A DNA stretch of 64,000 bases from assembly GCF_020991005.1 (NCBI RefSeq), contig NZ_JAJLLW010000001.1:372001-436000 (forward strand), written 5' to 3'. This DNA is from Halomonas sp. CUBES01 (GTDB lineage: Bacteria; Pseudomonadota; Gammaproteobacteria; Pseudomonadales; Halomonadaceae). Positions 33,762-43,336 of the stretch are shown here, piece after piece. Positions within the stretch are counted from its first letter, which is position 1. Each line of letters starts with the position of its first letter. The position numbers were made by a program, and so were the translations under genes. The notes below the pieces were generated by a model. It saw only the letters and a program-made list of their open reading frames with translations. It was not told the origin of the DNA and did no database searches.

Positions 33762-34082
33762 GTCCGCCTCCTGGCGTAAGCTCGGCTGTCGGCAGTCGTC
33801 ACCGCTGAAGGGCAGCGGGTAGCAGGCAGGAAATGGCCTTGCTCCAGGCAGGCGTTAGCCGTGGCGCAGGACACTTAACCAAGCATAGCGGGTTATCGTC
33901 GGGGCGCAGGAGTAATATGCTGGGGAACGGGATGGGGCAGGCAGGGGCGTTATTAAGCTGGCTAGGGTCGTTGTCTACTGTTATAAGTTAAACCACGAAT
34001 TGAAACATTATCGCATATGACATGACCGGTACCGGACGTGTCTGTGCATTCCTTAAAAGCGTCGCTGGGCGGCGAATGGGAC
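33762..34082. promoter_or_regulatory. Divergent promoter region of ATP-grasp and cyanophycin operons
   Basis: This 321-base region between the two divergent operons should contain both promoters. A short A/T-rich segment lies at 33975-34020, nearer cphB. No operator could be defined. If cphB begins at the alternative GTG at 34038, the region is 276 bases. Confidence 0.45.
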
Positions 34083-34937
34083 ATGGCGTCACATCACCCC
34101 ACCGTCACCGGCCATCTTGTGGCCATTGGCGGAGCCGAGGACAAGACCTCCGAACTCGCCATCCTGCGACGGGTATTCGAGCTTGCCCCCAACGATAGCG
34201 ACGAAGTCGCCATCATCGCCACGGCCAGCAGCATTCCTGAACAGCTCTTGCCCAGCTACGAGGCAGCCTTCACCCGCTTGGGGGCCAGTCAGGTGCATGC
34301 GCTGAATATCCAGGATCGCCAGCAAGCCGCCGATGAAGAGAATATCCGGCTGATTCAACGCAGCGGGGTGATTTTTTTCACCGGCGGCGACCAGCTGCGC
34401 CTGACCTCGGTGTTTGGTGGCTCCGCGACCCTGCGTGCTATTCGTGAGCGCTTGAGAGCGGGCGCCGTGGTCGCGGGCACCAGTGCCGGGGCCGCTGCGA
34501 TGCCCAGTACCATGATCTATAACGGAGCGGCGGCCGATGCCCTGCGCAAGGGTGGGGTCAACATGACCTTCGGCCTGGATTTCGTGCGCGGGTTGATCAT
34601 CGACAGTCACTTCCTCGAGCGCGGGCGTTTCACGCGCCTGATGCAGGTGGGGGCCAGCAACCCCGAGCATCTGGGTGTTGGCTTAGGCGAGGATGCCGCA
34701 GTCATCATCCATCCCAACCGCATTCTGGAAACAGTCGGCCCGGGTCACGTCATCATTATCGATAGCCGAGACCTGGCGAGTTCCAATATCGCGGAGCTGG
34801 ACATGGACGAACCGGTCGCCATCGAGAATATGATCCTGCATGCCATGGTCAGCGGGCATGGCTACGATGTTGATGCGCGTCGCTACCTCGTCGCCGATGA
34901 GCTGGCGGCCACCCTGGCAGGGAGGCGAGGGCAATGA
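34083..34937 (+). CDS. cphB: Cyanophycinase
   Basis: A 284-residue serine-type exopeptidase of the S51 family. VAIGGAEDK is the conserved start and VVAGTSAGAAAM holds the catalytic serine; FFTGGDQLRLT and GLDFVRGLIIDSHFLERGRFTRL are also typical. It degrades cyanophycin to beta-Asp-Arg dipeptides in the cytosol. The ATG at 34083 directly precedes the conserved region; a GTG at 34038 would add 15 residues and is possible. Its stop overlaps the cphA start (ATGA), so storage and breakdown enzymes are produced together. Confidence 0.92.
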   Translation: MASHHPTVTGHLVAIGGAEDKTSELAILRRVFELAPNDSDEVAIIATASSIPEQLLPSYEAAFTRLGASQVHALNIQDRQQAADEENIRLIQRSGVIFFTGGDQLRLTSVFGGSATLRAIRERLRAGAVVAGTSAGAAAMPSTMIYNGAAADALRKGGVNMTFGLDFVRGLIIDSHFLERGRFTRLMQVGASNPEHLGVGLGEDAAVIIHPNRILETVGPGHVIIIDSRDLASSNIAELDMDEPVAIENMILHAMVSGHGYDVDARRYLVADELAATLAGRRGQ

Positions 34938-37570
34938 ATATCCTCGATCATCGGGCCCTGCGGGGTCCGAATTACTACAGCCGTTACCCGGCCATCTATA
35001 TGCGGCTGGACATTGGTGAGCTCGAAGAGCGGCCAAGCGACCTTGTCCCCGGCATTGTCGAACGGCTGACGACGCTGCTCCCGACCCTGCAGGAGCACCG
35101 CTGCTCGTTGGGCCGCCCCGGCGGCTTTCTGGAGCGGCTCGAACGCGGCACCTGGGCCGGCCACGTGGTCGAGCATGTGGCGATCGAGCTGGAGAACCTG
35201 ATCGGCTTTTCGGTGGGCTACGGCAAGACGGTCGATTCCTACGAAACTGGCATCTATAACGTCGTCTATCGCTACCGGGACGAAGCCTGCGGTCTGGCCG
35301 CGGGTGTTGAGTCCGTCGGTCTCGTCGAGCGGTTGTTTCGCGACGCAGAAATCGATGTGCCCGACATCCTGGAGCGCCTCAAGCAGGTGCGCGACGCCCA
35401 CATGCTCGGCCCTTCCACGGCGGCCATTGTCGCGGCCGCCACCCGGCGGGGCATCCCCCATGTCCGCCTGAGCGAAGAAAACAGCTATATCCAGCTCGGT
35501 CACGGCCACCGTCAGCAGCGCATCCAGGCGACAGTGACCGGCCATACCGACCTGATCGGCTACGGCATCGCCGACGACAAGGAGTGGACCAAACAGGTAC
35601 TCGGCGATGCCGGGATTCCGGTGCCCCAGGGGTGGGTGTGCGGTTCGTTCGACGCGGCGCTGGACGCTGCCCGCACCATCGGCTATCCCGTCGCGGTAAA
35701 GCCGATCATCGGCAACCATGGCCGCGGGGTGAGCACCAATATCGAGGACGACCAGGCGCTGAGTGATGCCTTCGACATTGCCGCGCACCACAATGCTTCG
35801 GTGATTGTCGAGCAGTACATTCGCGGCGAGGATCACCGCCTGCTGGTCATCGACGGCAAGCTCGTCGCCGCCGCGAGGCGCCGTCCGGCACATGTGATGG
35901 GCGACGGGGCAGCGACGCTCCAGGCGCTGGTCGACGCGGAAAATAACGATGTGCGTCGCGGCGTCGGCCATGAGAACCTGCTCACCCAGATCCAGCTGGA
36001 CGACCAGTCGCTAAGGCTGATCGGCCAGCAGAACCTGACCCTGCAGAGCGTCATCCCGGCCGGTGATATCGTTTATCTCAAGCCCACCGCGAACCTCAGC
36101 ACCGGGGGCACGGCCACAGACGTTACCGACGATGTTCACCCGGAGGTGCGCTACGCGGCGGAGCGCATTGCGCGGCTGGTGGGGCTGGACATCATCGGCA
36201 TCGACCTGCTCGCCGAAACCCTGACCAAGCCCCTTGAGGAGCAATCGGCTGCGGTGGTCGAGGTCAATGCCGGGCCCGGCTTTCGCATGCACCTCTCGCC
36301 GACCCACGGGGAGGGGCGCGATGTGGGACGCCCGGTCATTGACATGCTGTTTCCCGACAGCGAGACCACCGGCCGCATTCCCATCGCGGCGGTCACCGGC
36401 ACCAATGGCAAGACCACCACGGTACGCCTGCTCTCGCACCTGCTGCGCCAGGCCGGGCGCAATGTCGGTATGGCCTGCACCGGCGCCATCGAGATCGACA
36501 ACCACGTCATCATGCGCGGTGACTATAGCGGCCCTCAGGCGGCCGCGATCGTGCTGCGCGAGCCCACGGTCGAGTGCGCCGTGCTCGAGGTCGCCCGGGG
36601 GGGCATCATGCGTCGCGGACTGGGGTTCGATGAATGCGACGTGGGTGTGTTGCTCAACATCGCCAGCGACCACCTGGGCGAGCACGACATCCATACGCTT
36701 GATGAGCTGGCGCGCTGCAAGACGGTGGTGATCGATGCCGTCCGCCAGGGTGGCACGGCGGTACTCAATGCCGACGACCCCCGGGTGCTGGAGGGCCAGG
36801 AGTGGGCCCGAGGCGACATCATCTTCTTTACGCTGGATCCTAATTCCCGCCCCGTCCGTCAGCACGTCCGCGACCAGGGCGTTGCCTTTACCCTCCACAA
36901 CGAGCGCATCGTGATGCGCCAGGGCCATGTCGAAGCGGAGGTGATCCCGGTGGTGGACGTGCCGATCACGTTCGAAGGCCATGCGCGCTTCAATGTCGCC
37001 AACGCCCTGGCGGCGAGTGCCGCCGCCTATGCGCTGGGCCTGTCGATCGCCGACATCCAGATGGGCTTGCAGACCTTCCACCCCACGCCGGGCCAGAACC
37101 CGGGTCGCACCAATCTTATCGACGCTGACGGCATGAAGGTGCTGATCGACTACGGCCACAACGTGCCGGCGCTCGAGGCGTTGAGCGAGCTGGTCGGCTG
37201 CATTCCGGCGCGGCGACGGATCAGCGTGGCCAGCGCCCCCGGCAATCGTCGCGACGAAGACCTGTTCACGCTGGGCACCCTGCTCGCCCGGATGCACGAC
37301 GTGGTCTTCATCTACGAGACCGACGCCCGGGGACGCACTCCCGGTGACGCCGCCCGCCTGCTGCGCGAAGGTGCTGAGTCCGTACCCGGCGACTGTCGGG
37401 TGGAGGTCATCATGGAAGAGCAGCAGGCCGTGGAACGCGCTTTCGAGGAGGCCAGCGAAGGTGACCTGCTGGTCTTGCTGATCGACGATGTGGATAGCGC
37501 CATTGAGCGCATCAGGGGGCGCCGCTTCCAGTCGGCTGCCGCCCCAACGCCAGACGGTGAGTCGCCATGA
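34934..37570 (+). CDS. cphA: Cyanophycin synthetase
   Basis: An 878-residue, three-part ligase. The N-terminal domain runs to about residue 160, an ATP-grasp domain covers 220-470 (VAVKPIIGNHGRGVS), and a Mur-ligase-like domain from about 485 has the P-loop VTGTNGKTTTVRL. It polymerises aspartate and arginine, without a ribosome, into multi-L-arginyl-poly-L-aspartate, a nitrogen and carbon store. The gene overlaps cphB upstream and iadA downstream by four bases each. Base composition is more G/C-rich here than at the left of the window. Length matches the family. Confidence 0.96.
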   Translation: MNILDHRALRGPNYYSRYPAIYMRLDIGELEERPSDLVPGIVERLTTLLPTLQEHRCSLGRPGGFLERLERGTWAGHVVEHVAIELENLIGFSVGYGKTVDSYETGIYNVVYRYRDEACGLAAGVESVGLVERLFRDAEIDVPDILERLKQVRDAHMLGPSTAAIVAAATRRGIPHVRLSEENSYIQLGHGHRQQRIQATVTGHTDLIGYGIADDKEWTKQVLGDAGIPVPQGWVCGSFDAALDAARTIGYPVAVKPIIGNHGRGVSTNIEDDQALSDAFDIAAHHNASVIVEQYIRGEDHRLLVIDGKLVAAARRRPAHVMGDGAATLQALVDAENNDVRRGVGHENLLTQIQLDDQSLRLIGQQNLTLQSVIPAGDIVYLKPTANLSTGGTATDVTDDVHPEVRYAAERIARLVGLDIIGIDLLAETLTKPLEEQSAAVVEVNAGPGFRMHLSPTHGEGRDVGRPVIDMLFPDSETTGRIPIAAVTGTNGKTTTVRLLSHLLRQAGRNVGMACTGAIEIDNHVIMRGDYSGPQAAAIVLREPTVECAVLEVARGGIMRRGLGFDECDVGVLLNIASDHLGEHDIHTLDELARCKTVVIDAVRQGGTAVLNADDPRVLEGQEWARGDIIFFTLDPNSRPVRQHVRDQGVAFTLHNERIVMRQGHVEAEVIPVVDVPITFEGHARFNVANALAASAAAYALGLSIADIQMGLQTFHPTPGQNPGRTNLIDADGMKVLIDYGHNVPALEALSELVGCIPARRRISVASAPGNRRDEDLFTLGTLLARMHDVVFIYETDARGRTPGDAARLLREGAESVPGDCRVEVIMEEQQAVERAFEEASEGDLLVLLIDDVDSAIERIRGRRFQSAAAPTPDGESP

Positions 37571-38742
37571 TGCCCGCAGCCCCCCAGGAAGACCGGTTGT
37601 TGACCCTGCTGCGGGTCGGCAACATCTATGCGCCGGAACCTCTCGAGGCGAACGATATCCTGATCGCCGACGGCCGCATCGCCGCCCTGGGGCTGAACCT
37701 CGAGATCCCCGCAGGCTGGCCGGTGCGGGTCGTGGAGGCGCGCCATCTCACCGCCGTGTCCGCCTTTATCGATCAGCACGTTCACGTGACCGGCGGTGGG
37801 GGCGAGGGCGGCTGCGGTACCCGCTGTCCGGAAATTTCGGCCCATGAGATCGCCGCGATGGGGATCGGCACGGTGGTGGGGGTATTGGGCACCGACAGCA
37901 TCAGCCGTTCCCCGGCGGATGTGCTGGCCAAGGTGCGCGGGCTCAGGGCCGAGGGTATCGCCGCCTACATGTATACCGGCGCCTATCGTGTCCCGCCGCC
38001 CACGTTGACCGGCGACATCCAGCGCGACCTGGCCTGGATTCCCGAGGTCATCGGCCTGGGGGAAATCGCCATTTCGGATCATCGCTCGAGTCAGCCGCGT
38101 CAGGATGAAATCGAACGCCTTGTCAGCGATACCCGGGTGGGCGCCATGCTGGCCGGCAAACGCGGCATCTGCCACTTCCATCTCGGCGACGGCAAACGGG
38201 GGCTGGAGCCACTTCGCCGGTTGCTCACTGAGACCGAGATTCCCGCCGACCAGGTGATTCCCACCCACGTGAACCGCCACCTAGCCTTGCTCGAGGAAGC
38301 TGCGGACTACGCGCTGGCGTTCAATGCCAGCGTCGATGTCACCGCCTTTGAAGACGCCGGCGACGGCCTGTCCGGCGTCGATGCTGTGGCTCGCTTACTC
38401 CAGCGTGGCGTTCCGGCTGAGCTCATCACCCTGAGCTCCGACTGTAACGGCAGTCTGCCCGAATTCGACGCGAACGGGGCCTATCTGGGCATGAAAGTGG
38501 CACGCAACACCACGCTGATTGCGGACTGGCAACGCCTCGTGCGGGAGGAAGTGCTGCCCCTCGAAACGGCGTTGGGGCTGATTTCGGGAAGCGTTGCCCG
38601 GGTGCTCGGGCTACACGCAAGAAAAGGACGCCTGGCGATCGGCTTTGACGCCGATGTCACCTTGCTAGATAGCGAACTCCAGCCGCAGCAAACGTTCGTG
38701 GCGGGTAAGTGCGTCTATGACGCGAGCCGCCTGGATCGCTGA
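37567..38742 (+). CDS. iadA: Beta-aspartyl (isoaspartyl) dipeptidase
   Basis: A 391-residue amidohydrolase. FIDQHVHVTGGGGEGG near residues 67-80 provides the HxH zinc ligands and TRCPEISAHE lies near it; IPTHVNRHL and LSSDCNGSLPEFD supply further metal and substrate residues. It hydrolyses beta-Asp dipeptides. Coupled (ATGA overlap) to cphA, it most probably splits the beta-Asp-Arg released by CphB into aspartate and arginine, completing the pathway. The usual SSDGNGS motif has a Cys here (SSDCNGS). Confidence 0.93.
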   Translation: MMPAAPQEDRLLTLLRVGNIYAPEPLEANDILIADGRIAALGLNLEIPAGWPVRVVEARHLTAVSAFIDQHVHVTGGGGEGGCGTRCPEISAHEIAAMGIGTVVGVLGTDSISRSPADVLAKVRGLRAEGIAAYMYTGAYRVPPPTLTGDIQRDLAWIPEVIGLGEIAISDHRSSQPRQDEIERLVSDTRVGAMLAGKRGICHFHLGDGKRGLEPLRRLLTETEIPADQVIPTHVNRHLALLEEAADYALAFNASVDVTAFEDAGDGLSGVDAVARLLQRGVPAELITLSSDCNGSLPEFDANGAYLGMKVARNTTLIADWQRLVREEVLPLETALGLISGSVARVLGLHARKGRLAIGFDADVTLLDSELQPQQTFVAGKCVYDASRLDR

Positions 38743-38853
38743 CCACCTTGAAAACAGCCTCTTTGCCCCCCACATTTATCTTAAGTTTAATGTTTCTGCT
38801 CGCGGGCCGGACATTTACCCTTCTTCATGCAACGACTTTCGGGGCAGCGCACT

Positions 38854-39471
38854 ATGGGCATCCTTTATCAACCGTTTCGACAGCGGATACTCTGGCAGTG
38901 GACGTCCGTGCTGGCGCTGGTGCTGTTACTTACCGGCTGTGGGGTCAACAATATCCCCACCTACGATGAGAAAGTCACCTCCGCCTGGTCCCAGGTGGAA
39001 AACCAGTATCAGCGTCGCGCCGACCTGATTCCCAATCTGGTGGAAACCGTCAAGGGGTTTGCCGCACAAGAGCAGGAAACGCTGACTGCGGTGATCGAAG
39101 CGCGCTCCAAGGCCACTTCGATCCAGGTGGACGAGAGCATTCTTGAGAACCCCGAGAAGCTTCAGCAGTTCCAGCAGGCTCAGGGGGAGCTGAGCAGTGC
39201 CCTGAGCCGCCTGATGGCGGTGTCCGAGCGCTACCCGGATTTGAAGTCGAACCAGAACTTCCTGGCCCTGCAGTCGCAGTTGGAAGGTACGGAAAACCGC
39301 ATTGCCGTTGCGCGGCGGGACTTCATCCAGGCGGTGGAGCGTTACAACACCGAGCTGCGCACCTTCCCGGGCAAGATCTGGCATAGCCTGCTGTATAGCG
39401 AGCTTGAGCCCCGCGCCAACTTCGAGGCCACGACGGAAAATGCCGACGACGCACCTGCGGTGGACTTCTGA
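38854..39471 (+). CDS. LemA family lipoprotein
   Basis: A 205-residue protein. A hydrophobic N-terminal segment ends in LLLTGCG, a lipobox, so it is likely a lipoprotein anchored on the outside of the inner membrane. The LemA core follows: NVWSQVEN-like helix VTSAWSQVENQYQRRADLIPNLVETVKGFA and the C-terminal NTELRTFPGKIW. The ATG at 38854 is chosen; an in-frame ATG at 38827 lies nine codons earlier. Its TGA overlaps the next start by one base. LemA/TPM pairs are common envelope-stress genes of uncertain mechanism. Confidence 0.88.
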   Translation: MGILYQPFRQRILWQWTSVLALVLLLTGCGVNNIPTYDEKVTSAWSQVENQYQRRADLIPNLVETVKGFAAQEQETLTAVIEARSKATSIQVDESILENPEKLQQFQQAQGELSSALSRLMAVSERYPDLKSNQNFLALQSQLEGTENRIAVARRDFIQAVERYNTELRTFPGKIWHSLLYSELEPRANFEATTENADDAPAVDF

Positions 39472-40232
39472 TGGCTACCCTGATGCGCAAAAGCCTGTTG
39501 CTGACTTTCCTGCTTTGGCTGCCGGTTGCCGCCTGGGCCCAGTCTTCGCCTGAGTTTCCCGAGCTTTCCGGCCGGGTGGTCGACCGCGCAGACATGCTGT
39601 CACCCGAGGTGGAAGCGCGGCTGACCCAGATGCTTCAGTCCCACGAAGAAGCCAGCACCGAACAGGTCGTGGTGGTGACATTGCCGAACCTCCAGGGGTA
39701 TCCGATCGAGGACTTCGGCTACCAGCTGGGGCGCCACTGGGGGATTGGTCAGGAGGACGAGGATAACGGCGCGTTGCTGATCGTCGCGGAAGAAGAGCGG
39801 GCCATCCGCATTGAAGTGGGTTATGGCCTTGAGGGGCGTCTCACCGACGCCCAGTCTTCGGTGATCATCAACCAGGCGATCAGCCCGGCGTTCCGCCAGG
39901 GGAATTTTGAGGCCGGTATCGTTAACGGTGCTGCGGCGATGATCCAGGTGCTCGGCGGCGAGCCCTTGGCGGCTCCCGAGGGACAACAATCCGCGTCAGC
40001 CCAGGAAAAGCCCAACCCCGGGCTGATGGGGCTATTCTTCTTCATCATGATGGGCGTCGTGTTCTTTATTGGCAGTCGTGGTGGCCGTGGCGGACGCGGG
40101 GGCGCAGCCCTCGTCGGCGCGGCGCTGCTGGGTGCCGCCATGGGCGGTCGTGGCGGCGGCGGTGGCAGCGGCGGCGGTTTTGGTGGCGGCGGTGGCGGCT
40201 TCGGCGGCGGCGGTGCCTCCGGTGGCTGGTAA
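39471..40232 (+). CDS. TPM domain protein with Gly-rich tail (YgcG-like)
   Basis: A 253-residue membrane protein. A signal peptide (to about residue 23, WAQSS) is followed by a TPM (DUF477) domain with VVDRADMLSPEVEARLTQML and LGRHWGIGQEDEDNGALLI; a membrane helix is at about 181-198, and the C-terminus from 200 on is a Gly/Ser-rich, low-complexity tail ending FGGGGASGGW. Plant homologues act in photosystem II repair; bacterial ones are envelope proteins of unclear role. Start ATG overlaps the LemA stop by one base, so the two are coupled. Confidence 0.88.
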   Translation: MATLMRKSLLLTFLLWLPVAAWAQSSPEFPELSGRVVDRADMLSPEVEARLTQMLQSHEEASTEQVVVVTLPNLQGYPIEDFGYQLGRHWGIGQEDEDNGALLIVAEEERAIRIEVGYGLEGRLTDAQSSVIINQAISPAFRQGNFEAGIVNGAAAMIQVLGGEPLAAPEGQQSASAQEKPNPGLMGLFFFIMMGVVFFIGSRGGRGGRGGAALVGAALLGAAMGGRGGGGGSGGGFGGGGGGFGGGGASGGW

Positions 40233-40292
40233 TGCCATATGGCCATCCGCGCGCGCTGACTCTTCACACCTGACTATGAGCATCACACCATC

Positions 40293-40910
40293 ATGACATT
40301 ACTAAGCAAAAGCGATCAGGAAGCCGTTACCGCCGCGATCAACGAGGTAGAACGGGAAACCGATGCCGAGCTGGTCACCGTGCTGACGGCCCAGTCCGAT
40401 AACTACAGCTATATTCCGCTGCTCTGGGCGGGCATTCTGGCGTTGCTGGTGCCGGGTATCGCCAATTATGTGGGCGGCTGGTTCAGCGCCGACGTGCTGC
40501 TGCTGGTGCAGTGGAGTACTTTCGTCCTGCTCAGCCTGCTGTTTCGCATGCCGCGCATCAATACCCGGCTGATTCCCCGGCAGGTGCGTTACTGGCGCGC
40601 CTCCAACCTGGCACGCCGCCAGTTCCTGGAGCAACGCCTGCACCATACCGACGGCGGCACCGGCATGCTGATCTTTGTCTCGGAGGCAGAGCGCTATGTA
40701 GAGATCCTGGTGGATCAGGGCATCGCCGACGTGCTGGATGACAAAGTATGGGAAGACATTGTGGCGGATTTCACCGCCAAGGTGCATCAGGGCGAGACCC
40801 GGCAGGGCTTTCTCGACTGCATTGCCGCCTGCGGCAAGCTTCTGAAAGCGCACGTACCCGCCACCCACGAGCGTAACGAGCTGCCCAATCATCTGGTCAT
40901 CCTGCCATAG
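40293..40910 (+). CDS. Second TPM domain membrane protein
   Basis: A 205-residue protein: an N-terminal cytoplasmic part with AAINEVERETDAELVTVL, two membrane helices at about 45-90, and the second half of a TPM domain (GMLIFVSEAERYVEILVDQGIADVL). It lacks a signal peptide. It follows the first TPM gene by 60 bases and probably belongs to the same transcript. Function unknown; the LemA-TPM-TPM arrangement is frequent. Confidence 0.85.
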   Translation: MTLLSKSDQEAVTAAINEVERETDAELVTVLTAQSDNYSYIPLLWAGILALLVPGIANYVGGWFSADVLLLVQWSTFVLLSLLFRMPRINTRLIPRQVRYWRASNLARRQFLEQRLHHTDGGTGMLIFVSEAERYVEILVDQGIADVLDDKVWEDIVADFTAKVHQGETRQGFLDCIAACGKLLKAHVPATHERNELPNHLVILP

Positions 40911-41117
40911 CGACAACGCCGGCTGCCCATCGGGACATTCGGCGTCTCACGGCCGCCCAGGGGGTGGCCGTTTGCGTATTAGCGGCCCACTTGGCGGCTC
41001 TCGATACCCCGGTTGGGGCCTAGCGTTAACAGCGTGTGCCCAACTAGGGCTTAGCGCCCCCTCCCGGTTAGGCTACACTCGGTGTTTGCGTTCCACGACG
41101 GAAGGATAGCCATCTCC

Positions 41118-42059
41118 ATGTTGGGATTCCTGCAGGGGCTCTCCTACGGCCTCTTTATGACCTGCCTGCCCTGGCTGTTGATAGGGCTCTACAATCCTGG
41201 CCTGGCACTTCCGTGGCCGGCGCCCGGCCGACTGCAGGTCATCGCCCGCTACTGCCTGCTGGTGCCCTTCATTAGCATGTTGCTGTGGCTGACCTCCCTG
41301 TGGGGCGGCTTCAGTCCCAGCCTGCTTGGCTGGCTTGCGGGCATCGTCGCCATTCCGGTGGCGCTGCCCGTGGAGCGTACGTTGCGCGGCTGGCTGGCGC
41401 GCCGTCGTGAGCGTCGCCAGGCCGCTCAGCGTGCGGCCGAAACACAGCAGCGCCGCGCCCGGGAGGAGCGCAGGGCCCACGAGGCAGGGGTCTCGGTGCT
41501 TGATCCGGCCAGGCCCCCAGACGGTGCCGACGAGCTTGTGCTGGCCATGTGCCGGGTCAAGCAAAGCCTGCTGGACGTTAATCGTCCCGACCTGGCGGTT
41601 CTGGCCGACCGGCTCTACAGCCGCTATCGCCATGTGATGGACGTGCTCGGCGAACGGTTCCAGCCTGGCGAGCTGGCCTTCAAGCGCGCGCAGGGGCTGG
41701 TCACTCAGGTGTGCTTCGGCGCCGTGGATACGCTGACGACCATGGCCTCCCAGGCGCGGGGAGTCGTGAGCGTGGACGGCGACTACGTGCGGGGCCGCCT
41801 GAACCGCGAGGGAAGCCAACTGAGCGAGGAAGAGCGCGCCGCCCTGGTACGTCGCCTGGATCTGCTGGTGGAAACCGAGCACCGCCTGTATGAGCTCTCC
41901 GCGCGCATTGAATCGGCGTTGACCGTGCTCGACGATACCGCCGTTTCCATGGCGCGGATCGAGACGGCGCGCCCCCAGGCGTCGGTCGCCACCGAGACGG
42001 CGCTTGAAGACCTGCGCCGCTTCGTCGAAGGCGCAGACCGTTATGCGCGCAGGGAGTAA
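41118..42059 (+). CDS. Membrane protein with coiled coil, TelA-associated
   Basis: A 313-residue protein with two or three membrane helices in residues 1-85, a long Arg/Ala-rich charged helix at about 90-125 (likely coiled coil), then a mostly helical cytoplasmic part. It resembles in layout the XpaC-type proteins that accompany TelA genes, but I could not confirm this by motif. The ATG at 41118 has GGAAGG upstream; an upstream in-frame start adds an unconserved segment. It precedes telA by 63 bases on the same strand. Confidence 0.65.
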   Translation: MLGFLQGLSYGLFMTCLPWLLIGLYNPGLALPWPAPGRLQVIARYCLLVPFISMLLWLTSLWGGFSPSLLGWLAGIVAIPVALPVERTLRGWLARRRERRQAAQRAAETQQRRAREERRAHEAGVSVLDPARPPDGADELVLAMCRVKQSLLDVNRPDLAVLADRLYSRYRHVMDVLGERFQPGELAFKRAQGLVTQVCFGAVDTLTTMASQARGVVSVDGDYVRGRLNREGSQLSEEERAALVRRLDLLVETEHRLYELSARIESALTVLDDTAVSMARIETARPQASVATETALEDLRRFVEGADRYARRE

Positions 42060-42122
42060 TGCGTCGATTGGCGCTACTCTGCGATTTTTGCAACGGTTTT
42101 ATTGATAGCCCAGGAGATGTCC

Positions 42123-43316
42123 ATGACTCAGCCATCCGATGATCAACGTCGCCTTTCCCTGCCGCCGGTAGACGAGATCGCCGACCAGGTGGGCGTCCGC
42201 CAGGCCGACGCCGATGACCGTGACATTGATCCTGACCCTGAGCTTGAGGCGATGGCCGACCACTTCGTTGAGGAGGTGCTCGCCGGGGAGGACGAGGCGT
42301 CGGTGGTTCGCCAGCGCCGGGCCGTGGACGAGATGGGGCTGGAATTGCAGCAGCAGGCCGCCCATCGTAGCGCCATGCTGCAAACGCCGCTTCGCCAGCT
42401 GGCTCACCAGGGCGATGAAGGCGGGCCCGTCGCCAAGGCGCTGACCGATCTACGTGGGCGCATGGAAGGGCTCGACCCTGCCCGCCATCGCCTGGCGCCG
42501 AGCGCGCTGGACCGCGTCATGGCGATCATTCCCGGTATCGACAGCCGCCTGCAGCGCTACTTCCGCAAGTTCGAGAATGCCCAGCAGGCGCTGGATGCGA
42601 TCATCGAGGAGCTGGAGAGTGGGCGCGACATGCTGCATCGCGACAACCTCACCCTCAGCGATGACCAGCAAGCGCTCAACAACATTCTCGCCGAGTTGCA
42701 TCGCCAGATTGCCCTGGGTCGCTTGATTGATCGCCGTCTGAAGGGCGAGATTGCCACCCGCGATGCCGATGATCCGCGGCGTCAGTTCCTCGAGGAGGAA
42801 CTGCTCTTCCCGCTACGCCAGCGCATTGTCGACCTTCAGCAGCAACTGGCGGTGAGCCAGCAAGGCGTGCTGGCGCTGGAGGTTATCATCCGCAACAACC
42901 GCGAATTGATGCGCGGCGTGGACAGGGCGATCAACGTCACCGTCTCGGCGCTCACCGTGGCGGTGACCGTGGCCATGGCCATGGCCAATCAGCGCCTGGT
43001 GCTGGATCGCGTCGAAGCCCTCAACGACACCACGTCGCAGATGATTGGCGGCACCGCCAAGGCGCTGCGCCAGCAGGGGGTGGATATCCAGAAGCGGGCC
43101 TCCGGGGCGATGCTCGACATGGAGGTGCTTGAGGAGGCCTTCGGCGAGGTCATGGGCGCGATTGACGATCTCTCGAGCTACCGTCAGGAGGCGCTGCCCC
43201 GCCTGGATGAACAGATCGATCGTCTTGCGACCCTTGCCAAGCAGGGGGGCGCCTCCATCGAGCGTCTCCGCGAGGGTAACGCGTCGCAACCCCCGGACGG
43301 CACCGCTACTCACTGA
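42123..43316 (+). CDS. TelA family toxic-anion-resistance protein
   Basis: A 397-residue cytoplasmic, highly helical protein. The TelA core is visible: VMAIIPGIDSRLQRYFRKFENAQQALDAII, then NRELMRGVDRAINVTVSALTVAVTVAMAMANQ with a conserved hydrophobic stretch, and a C-terminal coiled coil. TelA members are linked to tellurite, cell-wall antibiotic and bacteriocin tolerance, mechanism unresolved. An AGGAGATG site precedes the ATG at 42123, so an upstream ATG at 42102 is rejected. It lies next to the coiled-coil membrane gene and a convergent small gene. Confidence 0.88.
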   Translation: MTQPSDDQRRLSLPPVDEIADQVGVRQADADDRDIDPDPELEAMADHFVEEVLAGEDEASVVRQRRAVDEMGLELQQQAAHRSAMLQTPLRQLAHQGDEGGPVAKALTDLRGRMEGLDPARHRLAPSALDRVMAIIPGIDSRLQRYFRKFENAQQALDAIIEELESGRDMLHRDNLTLSDDQQALNNILAELHRQIALGRLIDRRLKGEIATRDADDPRRQFLEEELLFPLRQRIVDLQQQLAVSQQGVLALEVIIRNNRELMRGVDRAINVTVSALTVAVTVAMAMANQRLVLDRVEALNDTTSQMIGGTAKALRQQGVDIQKRASGAMLDMEVLEEAFGEVMGAIDDLSSYRQEALPRLDEQIDRLATLAKQGGASIERLREGNASQPPDGTATH

Positions 43317-43336
43317 TGAGGCGGAGGCCTGTGCGG

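Noticed and set aside
34883..35971. 362-codon minus-strand frame over cphB/cphA
   Set aside because: Also a shadow of cphA; composition is not protein-like and it overlaps a certain gene.
36011..37297. 428-codon open frame on the minus strand within cphA
   Set aside because: It is a shadow frame of the G/C-rich cphA gene: His/Arg/Ala-rich composition, no domain, no ribosome-binding site, and the plus strand encodes a full-length family protein.
37312..38280. 322-codon minus-strand frame over cphA/iadA
   Set aside because: No domain features, antisense to two certain genes.
40070..40232. Short tandem GGC-rich repeats that might be a repeat array or CRISPR-like
   Set aside because: They encode the Gly-rich tail of the TPM protein; units are irregular and there are no spacers.
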